From contig NZ_JABSPA010000002.1 of the NCBI RefSeq assembly GCF_013214175.1, positions 1 to 64,000 on the forward strand: 64,000 nt of DNA. The letters are read 5' to 3'. This DNA comes from Colwellia sp. Lineage in GTDB: Bacteria; Pseudomonadota; Gammaproteobacteria; Enterobacterales; Alteromonadaceae. A model generated the notes under the pieces. That model was given only the letters and a program-made list of their open reading frames with translations, did not search any database and was not told the origin of the DNA. Shown here in pieces: positions 1-8,289 of this stretch; the stretch's first letter is position 1; every line of letters starts with the position of its first letter. The position numbers were made by a program, and so were the translations under genes.

Positions 1-17
1 ATCAAACTCTTCAATTA
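1..17 (-). rRNA. rrs: 16S rRNA gene, 5' end only (partial)
   Basis: Read on the minus strand, the first bases give AATTGAAGAGTTTGAT, the conserved 5' terminus of bacterial 16S rRNA. The rest of the gene lies to the left of the window. An rRNA operon next to yrdA and aroE matches the E. coli rrnD neighbourhood. The exact 5' nucleotide could be off by one or two bases. The leader and promoters at 246-545 support this call. Confidence 0.87.
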
Positions 18-248
18 AAAATCGTTTGTGTAACCTCATCACAAGTGATGTGTTACTGCTCAATGAATTCTGTCGTGCTATCTACCTAAGTAAATAGCGC
101 ATTACATAGTCGCTACCTATCTCGCTAGAAATAAGTAACTATATTTATTTGCATGAACATCATTCATTAAGCGTTTTTGTTCTCCCCGAAAGGAAAACTA
201 TGTAAAACAACATTAATGTGAGTGCTCACACAAATTGCATGATAACTA

Positions 249-262
249 ATTGTTAAAGAAGA
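249..262 (-). promoter_or_regulatory. boxA-like antitermination element of the rRNA leader
   Basis: The minus strand reads TCTTTAACAATTAG here, close to the E. coli rRNA boxA and the bases after it (GCTCTTTAACAATT). It lies about 235 bases before the 16S 5' end, inside the transcribed leader. In rRNA operons boxA recruits NusB/NusE so that polymerase resists Rho. The placement and sequence fit; function is inferred. Confidence 0.6.
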
Positions 263-375
263 ACTTCTTAAGAAAATTAAGAAGTAGATGAGAGTCGCAT
301 TCGCTCTTCACCTTAGCAAAGTAAGTAGAACTTAATTTGCCTTGCTCGTTGCCGTTGCCCCGAAGCAGGATGCGT

Positions 376-403
376 ATAATACGCTTCCTAGTTTTGATGT
401 CAA
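376..403 (-). promoter_or_regulatory. rRNA operon promoter, proximal (P2-like)
   Basis: On the minus strand a perfect -35 TTGACA (398-403) is followed after 16 bases by TATTAT (376-381) and then ACGCATCC. The 16-bp spacer and the discriminator resemble rRNA promoters, and the site points at the 16S gene. Confidence 0.75.
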
Positions 404-517
404 CGTTTATTTTAAATAAATTTCAAAAGTGAACGTTAAGTTAACTTATTCACCTTAAAAGGTAGAAGATAACTTATCAAAACAGTTCTTTGGGTTACCC
501 CTTGGAACTGGATGCGC

Positions 518-545
518 ATTTTAGACACTTTTATAATTAGGTCAA
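518..545 (-). promoter_or_regulatory. rRNA operon promoter, distal (P1-like)
   Basis: On the minus strand TTGACC (540-545), a 16-bp spacer and TAAAAT (518-523) are followed by GCGCATCCAG. The discriminator is almost the same as that of the proximal promoter, so the pair looks like the usual tandem rRNA promoter arrangement. The 546-789 stretch upstream probably holds Fis/UP elements and the yrdA promoter, but I cannot pinpoint them. Confidence 0.68.
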
Positions 546-789
546 CCATTTTTTCACCTAAAATTGTATTAAAGCACCGTTAGTTCAACTTTCATACAGC
601 CCTTGTGTGAGTTTACCTCGATACGCTCATTACTCACTCGACTTTAGTATTCCTATTTCAATTACTTAGTTTTATCTTTATAGGTTTTTTGAATACTAAG
701 CTGCTCTAATACTGGTTTTATTGACTGTCTATGTTATTTTTACTCTCACTTGCCATTCAATTAAATTGCAGTATTGCAATAGGTGCTAT

Positions 790-1329
790 ATGAGTATAAC
801 TAACATACGTCCTTATAAAGGTATTCTCCCCTCCCTTGGTTCTGATATCTATATCGATAATTCTGCCGTTTTAGTTGGAGACATTAGCTTAGCTGATGAT
901 GTCAGTATTTGGCCGCTTGTTGCTGCCCGAGGAGATGTAAACACAATTACCATTGGATCTCGTACGAATATACAAGACGGTAGTGTTTTACACGTCACCC
1001 GTAAAAGCCCGAGTAACCCACAGGGAAACCCCTTAGTTATTGGCGACGATGTAACTGTTGGTCATAAATGTATGCTGCATGGCTGTCAGCTAGGTAACCG
1101 TATACTAGTTGGTATGGGTGCTATAATTATGGACGGTGTTGTTGTCGAAGATGATGTTTTTATTGGTGCCGGTAGTTTAGTTCCACCAAATAAAACATTA
1201 ATCAGTGGATATTTATATGTCGGTAATCCGGTAAAACAAGTTAGACCTTTAAAGGAAAGTGAAGCGAACTTTCTTAAACAGTCAGCCATAAACTATGTCG
1301 AACTAAAAAATGATTATCTTAGTGAGTGA
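790..1329 (+). CDS. yrdA: Gamma-carbonic-anhydrase-like hexapeptide-repeat protein YrdA
   Basis: A 179-residue left-handed beta-helix protein of the gamma carbonic anhydrase family. Three histidines that would bind zinc at the trimer interface are present (H68 in SVLHVT; H92 and H97 in VGHKCMLHGC). It is colinear with E. coli YrdA along its whole length, including RTNIQDGSVLHVT and the SGYLYVGNPVKQVRPL end. The ATG at 790 is chosen because homology starts there; the frame is open upstream to a TTG at 721 but that stretch has no family resemblance. Carbonic anhydrase activity is not established for YrdA, so the catalytic role is uncertain. It faces away from the rRNA operon and converges on the next gene. 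Confidence 0.92.
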   Translation: MSITNIRPYKGILPSLGSDIYIDNSAVLVGDISLADDVSIWPLVAARGDVNTITIGSRTNIQDGSVLHVTRKSPSNPQGNPLVIGDDVTVGHKCMLHGCQLGNRILVGMGAIIMDGVVVEDDVFIGAGSLVPPNKTLISGYLYVGNPVKQVRPLKESEANFLKQSAINYVELKNDYLSE

Positions 1330-1366
1330 TTGTGTTAATGAATAAATACCTGAGTGAACAAGGTAA

Positions 1367-1600
1367 TTAACGCATTTGTATATTAATAGTATTTCCCTCT
1401 GGTTCATTCTTCTCGAGCCAGAGTTCAACTATCTCTTCTAAATCAAATTTTGTGCAATTGTCTATTTCATCCAATCGCTTTAATTGCATTGAATGAAAGT
1501 ATATAGTCACCGATTGACCGGAGAGTAATGCGGTAAAACACCAAGCATCCTGCTCCTTATCAAATACTAAATCATCGTTAAATAATATTGCCTGATTCAT
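1367..1600 (-). CDS. DUF1488 family protein (YrdB-like)
   Basis: A 77-residue protein beginning MNQAILF and containing an acidic WCF...ALLSGQSV core typical of DUF1488. Its position downstream of aroE matches E. coli yrdB, although the C-terminal half differs. A strong GGAGG lies five bases before the ATG, and only 8 bases separate it from the aroE stop, so the two are probably cotranscribed. The function of the family is unknown. Confidence 0.82.
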   Translation of the reverse strand: MNQAILFNDDLVFDKEQDAWCFTALLSGQSVTIYFHSMQLKRLDEIDNCTKFDLEEIVELWLEKNEPEGNTINIQMR

Positions 1601-1608
1601 TTCGCCTC

Positions 1609-2442
1609 CTATCCTTCTTTAATAGCAGTTCTTAATACATCAATTACTGGCTGCACATCTGGTATTACGCCGCGCCAAATAGCAAAGCTTACCGCGGCTT
1701 GCCCTACTAACATACCTAAGCCATCAATAACTTTAAGGGCACCTTGCTCCCTTGCCCATTGAAGAAATGGCGTCTTATTTTTACCATAGACCATATCGTA
1801 ACAGATCATTGTAGTTGTTATTATCGATGCCGGGATAGGTGGTAAATCACCAGATAAACTCGCCGAGGTGGCATTTATTATCAGGTCAAACTCTTGCCCT
1901 GTAGTTTCATCAAAACTACAAGCACTAAGTCGTTCATCGCTAAAATGCTGACAAAGGTCCTTTGCTTTGCTTACCGTTCTATTCGCAATAGTAATCGCAT
2001 CAGGGTTTTGCGCAAGCATTGGTAACAGCACACCTCTAACAGCACCACCTGCGCCTAATATCAAAATTCTGCTTTGCTTTAAAATAACGCCATGCATTAA
2101 TAAGTCTTGTACTAAGCCTTCACCATCGGTGTTATCACCAAATATCTTTCCCTCTTTAAAGGTAAGTGTATTAACAGCACCCGCTAAAGAGGCTCGTTCA
2201 GTCAAAACATCGGCTAATCTAAGTGCTTGTTCTTTAAAAGGTGCAGTGACATTTGCTCCCTTGCCGCCTTGGCTAATAAAATCACTAACTGCCGTAGAAA
2301 AATCATCAAGAGCCACTAGCTGTTTTTTATAGCTGATATTATGTTGGCTTTTACTGGCAAATATATGATGAATATCTGGCGAGCGTGATTGTTCGATCGG
2401 ATTTCCGTAAACGAGGTATTGGTCTGGATTTTGTTGAGTCAT
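1609..2442 (-). CDS. aroE: Shikimate dehydrogenase (NADP+)
   Basis: Reduces 3-dehydroshikimate to shikimate in the common aromatic amino acid pathway, in the cytosol. At 277 residues it is the usual AroE length. Visible features are the substrate-binding NPIEQSRSPDIH near residue 14, the catalytic-lysine motif GGKGANVTAPFK, the NTDGEGL segment, the glycine-rich cofactor loop LGAGGAVRGV, NRTVSKA for the NADP phosphate, and the C-terminal DGLGMLVGQAA. It is followed closely by the DUF1488 gene in the same direction, as in the E. coli rrnD-adjacent cluster. Confidence 0.96.
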   Translation of the reverse strand: MTQQNPDQYLVYGNPIEQSRSPDIHHIFASKSQHNISYKKQLVALDDFSTAVSDFISQGGKGANVTAPFKEQALRLADVLTERASLAGAVNTLTFKEGKIFGDNTDGEGLVQDLLMHGVILKQSRILILGAGGAVRGVLLPMLAQNPDAITIANRTVSKAKDLCQHFSDERLSACSFDETTGQEFDLIINATSASLSGDLPPIPASIITTTMICYDMVYGKNKTPFLQWAREQGALKVIDGLGMLVGQAAVSFAIWRGVIPDVQPVIDVLRTAIKEG

Positions 2443-2503
2443 AGTTATTGGCAGAAGTTAACGTATGGCTACAGCCTAACTGAATCAACAATTAATGAAA
2501 ACA

Positions 2504-2541
2504 AAAAAGCAGTAACCCTTTTATATAAGTTACTGCTTTTT
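2504..2541 (-). terminator. Rho-independent terminator of ompW
   Basis: A perfect 13-bp stem (2504-2516 with 2529-2541; arms AAAAAGCAGTAAC and its complement) with a 12-base loop lies just past the ompW stop. On the minus strand the right arm runs into a T-rich tract. Confidence 0.85.
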
Positions 2542-2564
2542 GTTTTGAGTGCTAAAAAGACCGT

Positions 2565-3239
2565 TTAAAATTTATAACCCAGCATGATTGAATAAACCAT
2601 AGGGTCAACATCAATACTGGCACTACCAATGCTATCGCCATCAAAATCAAATGTCGCATCTGAATTGATATCAATATAGCGAACTGATGCATTTACATGC
2701 CACTTATCATTAATATGATAGTCAGCACCTACTTGAACTGAATAACCGAAAGAGCCATCTAGTTCTAGGTTACTTAAGCCCAAACTTGCAGCTGTATCTG
2801 AAAACTTTTCATCAAAAAATATTGTGTAATTTAAACCAATACCAACGTATGGCTTAAGTGAAGTGCCGGTATCAAAATAGTACAAAGCACTTAATGTTGG
2901 TGGTAAGTGACTTACTTCTGCTAACTGTGCTCCATCAGCTTGTAATGTACCTTTAGGATCTTGAAGTGTTACATCATGGGTAAATGGTGTTGCAGCAAGT
3001 AATTCGATTGCCCAGTTACTGTCAAAAAAGTAAACAAAGTTCAAACCTAGTTGAGTATTATCATCTACGGTAAGTGACATTCCATTGTCTGCACTTCCAC
3101 CTAATAAAATTGGAGTCTTACCACTGTCAGGTGCAACCATTGTTAGACCACCACGAACTAATATGTCACCAGCTTGGTTAGCTAGAGCTACTGTTGAAGT
3201 GCATGAGAATAGGGCTAGAGTTAATAACGTTTTTTTCAT
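2565..3239 (-). CDS. ompW: Outer-membrane beta-barrel protein, OmpW family
   Basis: An eight-stranded OmpW-type barrel of 224 residues that probably forms a narrow hydrophobic channel in the outer membrane. Residues 1-20 are a typical signal peptide ending VALA. The mature start GDILVRGGLTMVAPD, the NWAIELLAATPF strand, the YYF...PYVGIGLNYT segment and the terminal phenylalanine (MLGYKF) match the family. AAGGA precedes the ATG at good spacing. It sits alone between tsaC and aroE, with its own terminator and a perfect FNR box about 106 bases upstream. This suggests control by oxygen level, as is known for E. coli ompW. Confidence 0.93.
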   Translation of the reverse strand: MKKTLLTLALFSCTSTVALANQAGDILVRGGLTMVAPDSGKTPILLGGSADNGMSLTVDDNTQLGLNFVYFFDSNWAIELLAATPFTHDVTLQDPKGTLQADGAQLAEVSHLPPTLSALYYFDTGTSLKPYVGIGLNYTIFFDEKFSDTAASLGLSNLELDGSFGYSVQVGADYHINDKWHVNASVRYIDINSDATFDFDGDSIGSASIDVDPMVYSIMLGYKF

Positions 3240-3344
3240 GATATTATATCCTTAAATTAATTATGGATATAATAAGGCCAATGATTTAATAAAGTTTGAT
3301 TCAGCGCAAACTTTTAAAGTGAACTTTTTGAAAGTGCTTTAATA

Positions 3345-3358
3345 TTGATTTTGATCAA
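3345..3358 (-). promoter_or_regulatory. FNR box upstream of ompW
   Basis: The sequence TTGATTTTGATCAA is a perfect match to the FNR consensus TTGAT-N4-ATCAA. Its centre is about 112 bases before the ompW start codon. A site at -41.5 (class II) would put transcription start near 3310, and a TTTAAA-like -10 lies just upstream of that point. FNR control of ompW is known in E. coli; here it is inferred from the site. Confidence 0.7.
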
Positions 3359-3403
3359 GTTTTTGGTCTGTCGCTGCTGTTCTTAGCCCTTTTCAGCTTA
3401 AAA

Positions 3404-3955
3404 TTAAACTCTAATCACCTTTCCTGTTAACGCATTAATTATCTGTGAGGGCTTGTTGTGTCCTAAGGTCTCACCTTTAATAATAAAATCGAGATTTTCA
3501 AGCAATAGTGGTGACAGTGTTTGCCATGTTTTAGCTGGCTCTTGACCCGATAAATTAGCGCTAGTCGATACTATCGGCTTATTAGTTTGTTTGCACAGGG
3601 CAACAACGTCTGGCTGACTGGTTATTCTTACCGCGATAGTGTCAAATTTACCGGATAATAATGGTGATAGCTTTTTATTTTTAGGTAAGAGTTGAGTGAT
3701 GCCATCTGGCCATCTAGATAAGACAGTAAAGCGCATATCTTGCGGAATTTGATTGTCGTCAATGTAAGGGAGTAATTGAGAGTAGTTACCAGCAAGCAAT
3801 ATTAAGCCTTTCTCTGCGGATCTTTTTTTTAGTGCTAACAGCCGCTTAAGTGATTCTTCGTTGTCGGGATCACAACCGAGACCAAACACCGCTTCTGTTG
3901 GGTAGGCAATAATGCCACCACGGTTAAAAGCATCAACTACATTTGTTTCGTTCAC
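3404..3955 (-). CDS. tsaC: L-threonylcarbamoyladenylate synthase TsaC (Sua5/YrdC family)
   Basis: Makes threonylcarbamoyl-AMP from threonine, bicarbonate and ATP for the universal t6A37 modification of tRNAs that read ANN codons. It is the short, single-domain TsaC type (183 residues; E. coli 190), without the extra Sua5 C-terminal domain. Motifs are [12 protein letters not shown] (19-30), KKRS..KGLIL (43-53) and STSANLSG (130-137). The start codon is GTG. It faces purE across a roughly 190-bp divergent region. Confidence 0.95.
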   Translation of the reverse strand: MNETNVVDAFNRGGIIAYPTEAVFGLGCDPDNEESLKRLLALKKRSAEKGLILLAGNYSQLLPYIDDNQIPQDMRFTVLSRWPDGITQLLPKNKKLSPLLSGKFDTIAVRITSQPDVVALCKQTNKPIVSTSANLSGQEPAKTWQTLSPLLLENLDFIIKGETLGHNKPSQIINALTGKVIRV

Positions 3956-4146
3956 AGACCAGCCTTCTAATAATCACATTAATGACAATATTACCAAACC
4001 CCCAGCAGAAATACCTAATGATGGATTAATTTATCGATAAAACACTTCTCGATTCCGTATTGCGATAAAGAAGGTTATAATTGCAGCTCTAAATTCTACT
4101 TTCTTCGTACCCGAAGACCATTTTATTTTTTAAAGGGCATACATTC

Positions 4147-4629
4147 ATGACAGTCGGTATCATCATGGGGTCAAAATCAGATTGGCCAACAATGCAACAC
4201 ACAGCAGAAATGCTTGATTCTTTAGGTGTAAAGTACGAGACCAAGGTTATTTCAGCACATCGCACCCCTCACCTACTTGCCGAGTATGCTGAAAGTGCAA
4301 AAGACAGAGGCATTAAAGTAATTGTAGCTGGTGCTGGTGGTGCTGCTCACTTACCTGGTATGGCTGCAGCTTATACCTCTTTACCTGTTTTAGGTGTACC
4401 GGTGCAATCTAAAGCTCTTAATGGACAAGACTCTTTATTATCAATTGTGCAAATGCCAAAAGGTATCGCTGTAGGTACGTTAGCTATAGGTAATGCAGGT
4501 GCTGCTAATGCAGGTTTACTTGCGGCACAAATTATTGGTACTTATGACGCTGAAATCCAAGAAAATATCGAACAGTTTCGTAAAAAACAGACCAAAACCA
4601 TACTTGCTAACCCAAACCCGGCAGAATAA
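4147..4629 (+). CDS. purE: N5-carboxyaminoimidazole ribonucleotide mutase (class I PurE)
   Basis: Converts N5-CAIR to CAIR in purine biosynthesis, using the product of the next gene, purK. Class I PurE signatures are present in 160 residues: GSKSDWPTM (8-16), SAHRTP (36-41), the glycine-rich [12 protein letters not shown] (61-72) and GVPVQSKAL. It stands alone rather than being fused to PurK, and only 10 bases separate the two genes, so they form an operon. A TATAAT at 4076-4081 may be the -10 of its promoter, but no good -35 is visible and I see no clear PurR box. Confidence 0.96.
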   Translation: MTVGIIMGSKSDWPTMQHTAEMLDSLGVKYETKVISAHRTPHLLAEYAESAKDRGIKVIVAGAGGAAHLPGMAAAYTSLPVLGVPVQSKALNGQDSLLSIVQMPKGIAVGTLAIGNAGAANAGLLAAQIIGTYDAEIQENIEQFRKKQTKTILANPNPAE

Positions 4630-4639
4630 GCACAGCATT

Positions 4640-5797
4640 ATGAAAAAAGTTCTAGTACTTGGCGCAGGTCAATTAGCTCGCATGATGGAATTAGCGGGCA
4701 CACCTTTAAACTTGGATGTTAAAGCTCTAGATGTATTAAGTAACAAGGTTGTACGCCCTCTTGCTCCGAAATACATATACGGCGATTTAAAAGCTGGCAT
4801 TAGTGATGCCGATGTCATTACCGCAGAGTTTGAACATGTAGCCCATGACGTACTTGCTGAGTGTGAGCTATCAGGAAAGCTTTTTCCAACGAGTGCAGCC
4901 ATTAAGATTGGTGGTGATAGACGATTAGAGAAAGCATTACTTGAATCTTGTGATGTTGCCAATGCCAAGCATTATTTTGTTAACTCAAAAGCAGACTTTG
5001 ATAAAGCAATTAGCCACTTATCTTTACCTATTATCTTTAAAAGCGCACTAGAAGGATATGATGGTAAAGGCCAATGGCGATTAAAAGTAGCCGCAGATGC
5101 CGAAGCAATTTGGCAAGATATGGCTGACTTTCTAAAAGCTTCAACGACAACAGTCAAGCAAGGCCTTGTTGCTGAACAAATGGTGCCTTTTGATCGCGAA
5201 ATTTCTCTTGTCGGTGTTCGCCGCGTAAATGGCGATGTTGCGGTATATCCACTGACTGAAAATCATCATACTGATGGCATGTTAAGTGTATCCGTTGCCA
5301 ACCCTGTTAATACTAAACTACAAGAGCAAGCAGGTACTGTATTTAAAGCAATATCTGACAAGCTTAACTATGTTGGTGTTATGGCAATTGAGTTTTTCCA
5401 AGTAGGCAATCAGCTGTTGGTAAATGAAATTGCACCAAGAGTACATAATTCAGGTCATTGGACTCAACAAGGTGCTGACACCTGTCAGTTTGAAAATCAC
5501 TTAAGAGCAATTTGTGATTTACCTCTAGGTAGTACAGCGCTTGTTCGTCCAACTGCAATGATCAATATTATTGGTGAGGATAGTATTCCTAACGAAGTAC
5601 TTGCTATACCAAGTGCTTCAGTACATTGGTACAACAAAAGCAAGCGTGTCGGTCGCAAGATGGGTCATATTAATGTTAGCGGTAACAATGAATTGCAACT
5701 TGCTCAGCGTTTGCAAAGTTTAGCTGATATTCTTTGCAATAAAGCCTTCCCTGATCTTAGCGACTTCGCTAAAGACTATTTAGCAAAGCAAAAGTAA
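4640..5797 (+). CDS. purK: 5-(carboxyamino)imidazole ribonucleotide synthase
   Basis: ATP-grasp enzyme that carboxylates AIR with bicarbonate to N5-CAIR, the substrate of PurE. The N-terminal LVLGAGQLARMMELAG, the ATP-grasp loop EGYDGKGQWRL, LVAEQMVPFDREIS, and the metal-binding NEIAPRVHNSGHWT are all recognisable. At 385 residues it is somewhat longer than E. coli PurK (355). The ATG at 4640 is chosen because homology begins there; the frame is open much further upstream but that part overlaps purE. It ends at a strong terminator. Confidence 0.96.
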   Translation: MKKVLVLGAGQLARMMELAGTPLNLDVKALDVLSNKVVRPLAPKYIYGDLKAGISDADVITAEFEHVAHDVLAECELSGKLFPTSAAIKIGGDRRLEKALLESCDVANAKHYFVNSKADFDKAISHLSLPIIFKSALEGYDGKGQWRLKVAADAEAIWQDMADFLKASTTTVKQGLVAEQMVPFDREISLVGVRRVNGDVAVYPLTENHHTDGMLSVSVANPVNTKLQEQAGTVFKAISDKLNYVGVMAIEFFQVGNQLLVNEIAPRVHNSGHWTQQGADTCQFENHLRAICDLPLGSTALVRPTAMINIIGEDSIPNEVLAIPSASVHWYNKSKRVGRKMGHINVSGNNELQLAQRLQSLADILCNKAFPDLSDFAKDYLAKQK

Positions 5798-5819
5798 TAA
5801 ATATTGTAGCTAATAACAA

Positions 5820-5854
5820 AAAAGACGCCTATTCACATATAGAAAGGCGTCTTT
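5820..5854. terminator. Bidirectional terminator between purK and yrdD
   Basis: An 11-bp perfect stem (5820-5830 with 5844-5854, core AAAAGACGCCT) is flanked by an A-run on the left and a T-run on the right. It therefore terminates in both directions between two convergent genes. Confidence 0.9.
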
Positions 5855-5884
5855 TTTTATTTCTAGGATAGTTACATAACCTTG

Positions 5885-6445
5885 TCATGTCTTCTGCATA
5901 TGAGAGCATTTTTTATCTGCACACTGGTATTTAAGCCCGGCAGCCATATTTCTCTTTAATAAGAGTGGAAATTGACACTTTTCACAATTACCACTAATAG
6001 GCTCATGGTTAACAACAAACTTGCACTTAGGGTAAGCATCGCAGGAGTAAAACTTCTTACCAAAACGACTGGTCTTTTCTTGTAATGCTCCACCTTTACA
6101 GCTTGGACATGCCACATCCTGTAAGATTTCTTGTGCCTCTTGCTCAATATGATGACATTCAGGGAAATTACTACAACCAATAAACATACCATAACGACCT
6201 TGTTTCACCGCTAACTCATGGGAACACAATGGACATTCACTACCCGGTAATATTTTATTTTCTACACGTTCATGTTCTACTACTGCACGGGTATATTGAC
6301 AATTTGGGTAATTTACACAACCTAAAAAGGCTCCAGATTTACCACGTTTTATAGTCAACTCTGAGCCACATTCTGGACACACTTGATACTCTTTCTCTAA
6401 AGCATGTTCATGGTGAGTAAAAAGCGGTTTATCAGATTCAGACAT
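5885..6445 (-). CDS. yrdD: Topoisomerase-type C4 zinc-finger protein YrdD
   Basis: A 186-residue protein made almost only of four zinc ribbons of the type found at the C terminus of DNA topoisomerase I. Each has two cysteine pairs: CPECGSEL...CVNYPNC, CPLCSHEL...CSNFPEC, CPSCKGG...CDAYPKC and CEKCQF...CADKKC. E. coli YrdD has the same layout and genome position. It probably binds single-stranded nucleic acid, but no function is established. The ATG at 6445 matches the family length; an extension to 6505 is possible but shows no similarity. It follows smg in the same direction. Confidence 0.9.
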   Translation of the reverse strand: MSESDKPLFTHHEHALEKEYQVCPECGSELTIKRGKSGAFLGCVNYPNCQYTRAVVEHERVENKILPGSECPLCSHELAVKQGRYGMFIGCSNFPECHHIEQEAQEILQDVACPSCKGGALQEKTSRFGKKFYSCDAYPKCKFVVNHEPISGNCEKCQFPLLLKRNMAAGLKYQCADKKCSHMQKT

Positions 6446-6566
6446 TATAGGCGTTTGCGCGTAAAAAATTATGGCGCTATTATGCCACAAAACCTCACTA
6501 AACAATATGCTGAGCGACAGCTGACATAAATACTCTACTATTTATTAGTCAGCCTGCTAGTAATTA

Positions 6567-7040
6567 TTAGTGTAGTGGCCCTTCTTGTTCTTCAAAGATT
6601 AAATCTTCTAATTGGGAGTAAGCAGATTCTTTGCCTGGTACATTGAATAACACCATAAGAATTACCCACTTAAGGTCATCCATAGAGAAGTACTTAGTAT
6701 CAAGCTCCATCACCCTATCAATAACCATTTCGCGGGTAGTAAAATCAAGTACATTCACTTGCTCTAAAAATAAAATAAAACCACGGCTTGGTGTATCAAG
6801 CAGCTGCATTTCTTCGCTGGTATAAATGCGTACCGATTTGCTGCCAACACGGGTAAGGTAAGGATAAGCGTCGCTGTCTTGCAACGCGGTCAATTTTTCT
6901 AGCCAATTTAATGCTTTATATATTTCATCCTGGTGAAATCCAGCTCGTGTTAACTCATCGGTTAACAGCTCATGATCCACCATAGCTTCTGCTTCATTTT
7001 GGATATAGGTTTCAAAAAGATACATTAAGATATCGAACAT
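6567..7040 (-). CDS. smg: Smg family protein (DUF494)
   Basis: A 157-residue acidic helical protein matching E. coli Smg in length and along its whole sequence: [13 protein letters not shown] at the start, [26 protein letters not shown] in the middle and [14 protein letters not shown] before the end. The ATG at 7040 is preceded by GGGG and lies 10 bases after the dprA stop, so translation is probably coupled to dprA. An in-frame extension upstream overlaps dprA and is not needed. The molecular role of Smg is not known; the constant link to dprA is its best clue. Confidence 0.92.
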   Translation of the reverse strand: MFDILMYLFETYIQNEAEAMVDHELLTDELTRAGFHQDEIYKALNWLEKLTALQDSDAYPYLTRVGSKSVRIYTSEEMQLLDTPSRGFILFLEQVNVLDFTTREMVIDRVMELDTKYFSMDDLKWVILMVLFNVPGKESAYSQLEDLIFEEQEGPLH

Positions 7041-7050
7041 AATTAGCCCC

Positions 7051-8208
7051 TTATATACTTTGTGTTCTAATGTAGCCACCAGGCACCGCAGTTACCAGAC
7101 CACTTAGCTCAAGCATTATTAATCGAGTTAACACTTCCTCTACGGGAAGTTCGCTTCGTGAAACTACTTTATCAACGGGAGTAATTTCAAATCCCACACT
7201 AGCCAACAATGCATCGTTACACAAGCCTTTTTGATTTATTTCATTTGCTCCTTTGTTAATGCCTTGTTCAACTGGTTTTAACGGCGGTTCATCACTCTTT
7301 AAGTGTAGACTAGGTTTATCGGCAAAAGCGAACTCATCTATTATATCGGCACATTGCTCAACTAGTTTAGCGCCTTGTTTAATTAACCAATGACAACCTT
7401 TAGCCTGCGGGTTTTCAATAGAACTTGGTATAGCAAAAACGTCTCTATTTTGTTCTAGTGCGCAGCGCGCAGTAATCAAAGAACCACTTTTTAATTCAGC
7501 CTCTACCACTAAGACCCCTAAGCTCAAGCCGCTAATAAGACGATTTCTTTTTGGAAAGTGCCCTGCTCTAGCTGGCGTGCCTGGAACAAACTCACTAATA
7601 ATAGCGCCACCAGATTTAATTATTTGTTCGGCTAGGCTACGGTGTCTTGCTGGATAGACTTGATCTAAGCCAGTAGCAACTACTGCAATAGTGCCGGTAG
7701 ACTCACTCAAGGCGCCACGATGAGCTGCAGCATCGATACCAAGTGCCAAGCCGCTAGTGATAACAAAGCTGTATTGAGCGAGTTGTTGGCATAATGAAAA
7801 GGCGGTATCTCGACCTCCTGCGCTAGCAGCACGACTGCCAACTACGGCGAGCTGTCGTGCATTGAGTAATAATGCATTGCCCTGAAGGAATAACACCAAA
7901 GGTGGATCATAAATTTGCTTTAATAACTGCGGGTAGTAAGCATGATCAAAGCAAATTAACTCACTATTACAGCTTGCACTGTCTTGTATAATTTGGCTTA
8001 TTTGTTGCCAGTTAGGCCGATAGAAAGCACCAAGTTGTTTAACACTTAAGCCATTGGCAGAAGTAAGCACTGAAGGCTTATCATTAAACGAAAAAAGCGC
8101 GGTTAAACCAAAGGTTTCAACCAGCGCTATTTTTTTGTGAGTGGCTAACCGAGGAACAAGCCTTAAAGCTAGCCAATATTCATTGTTACTTTTACTGTTA
8201 TTATTCAT
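7051..8208 (-). CDS. dprA: DNA-processing protein DprA (Smf)
   Basis: Binds incoming single-stranded DNA during natural transformation and loads RecA. The Rossmann-like DprA domain is complete: [44 protein letters not shown] and [24 protein letters not shown]-terminal winged-helix-like region follows ([27 protein letters not shown]). The ATG at 8208 has a GGAG upstream and starts at the family boundary; a TTG at 8232 would add eight unlike residues. The total of 385 residues is normal. Widespread in bacteria that are not known to be transformable, so competence cannot be concluded from this gene alone. Confidence 0.94.
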   Translation of the reverse strand: MNNNSKSNNEYWLALRLVPRLATHKKIALVETFGLTALFSFNDKPSVLTSANGLSVKQLGAFYRPNWQQISQIIQDSASCNSELICFDHAYYPQLLKQIYDPPLVLFLQGNALLLNARQLAVVGSRAASAGGRDTAFSLCQQLAQYSFVITSGLALGIDAAAHRGALSESTGTIAVVATGLDQVYPARHRSLAEQIIKSGGAIISEFVPGTPARAGHFPKRNRLISGLSLGVLVVEAELKSGSLITARCALEQNRDVFAIPSSIENPQAKGCHWLIKQGAKLVEQCADIIDEFAFADKPSLHLKSDEPPLKPVEQGINKGANEINQKGLCNDALLASVGFEITPVDKVVSRSELPVEEVLTRLIMLELSGLVTAVPGGYIRTQSI

Positions 8209-8289
8209 TACTTGTCTTCTCCCTAAGAACAAGTGGTCTGCTTAACTATCTCTTATACAAAAGAGGAAAGTAAAACATTTAACAGTGGG

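Noticed and set aside
721..789. Longer yrdA start at a TTG
   Set aside because: The added 23 residues do not match YrdA proteins; homology begins at the ATG at 790.
4493..4639. Longer purK start inside purE
   Set aside because: The 49 added residues are an out-of-frame reading of purE; PurK similarity begins at 4640.
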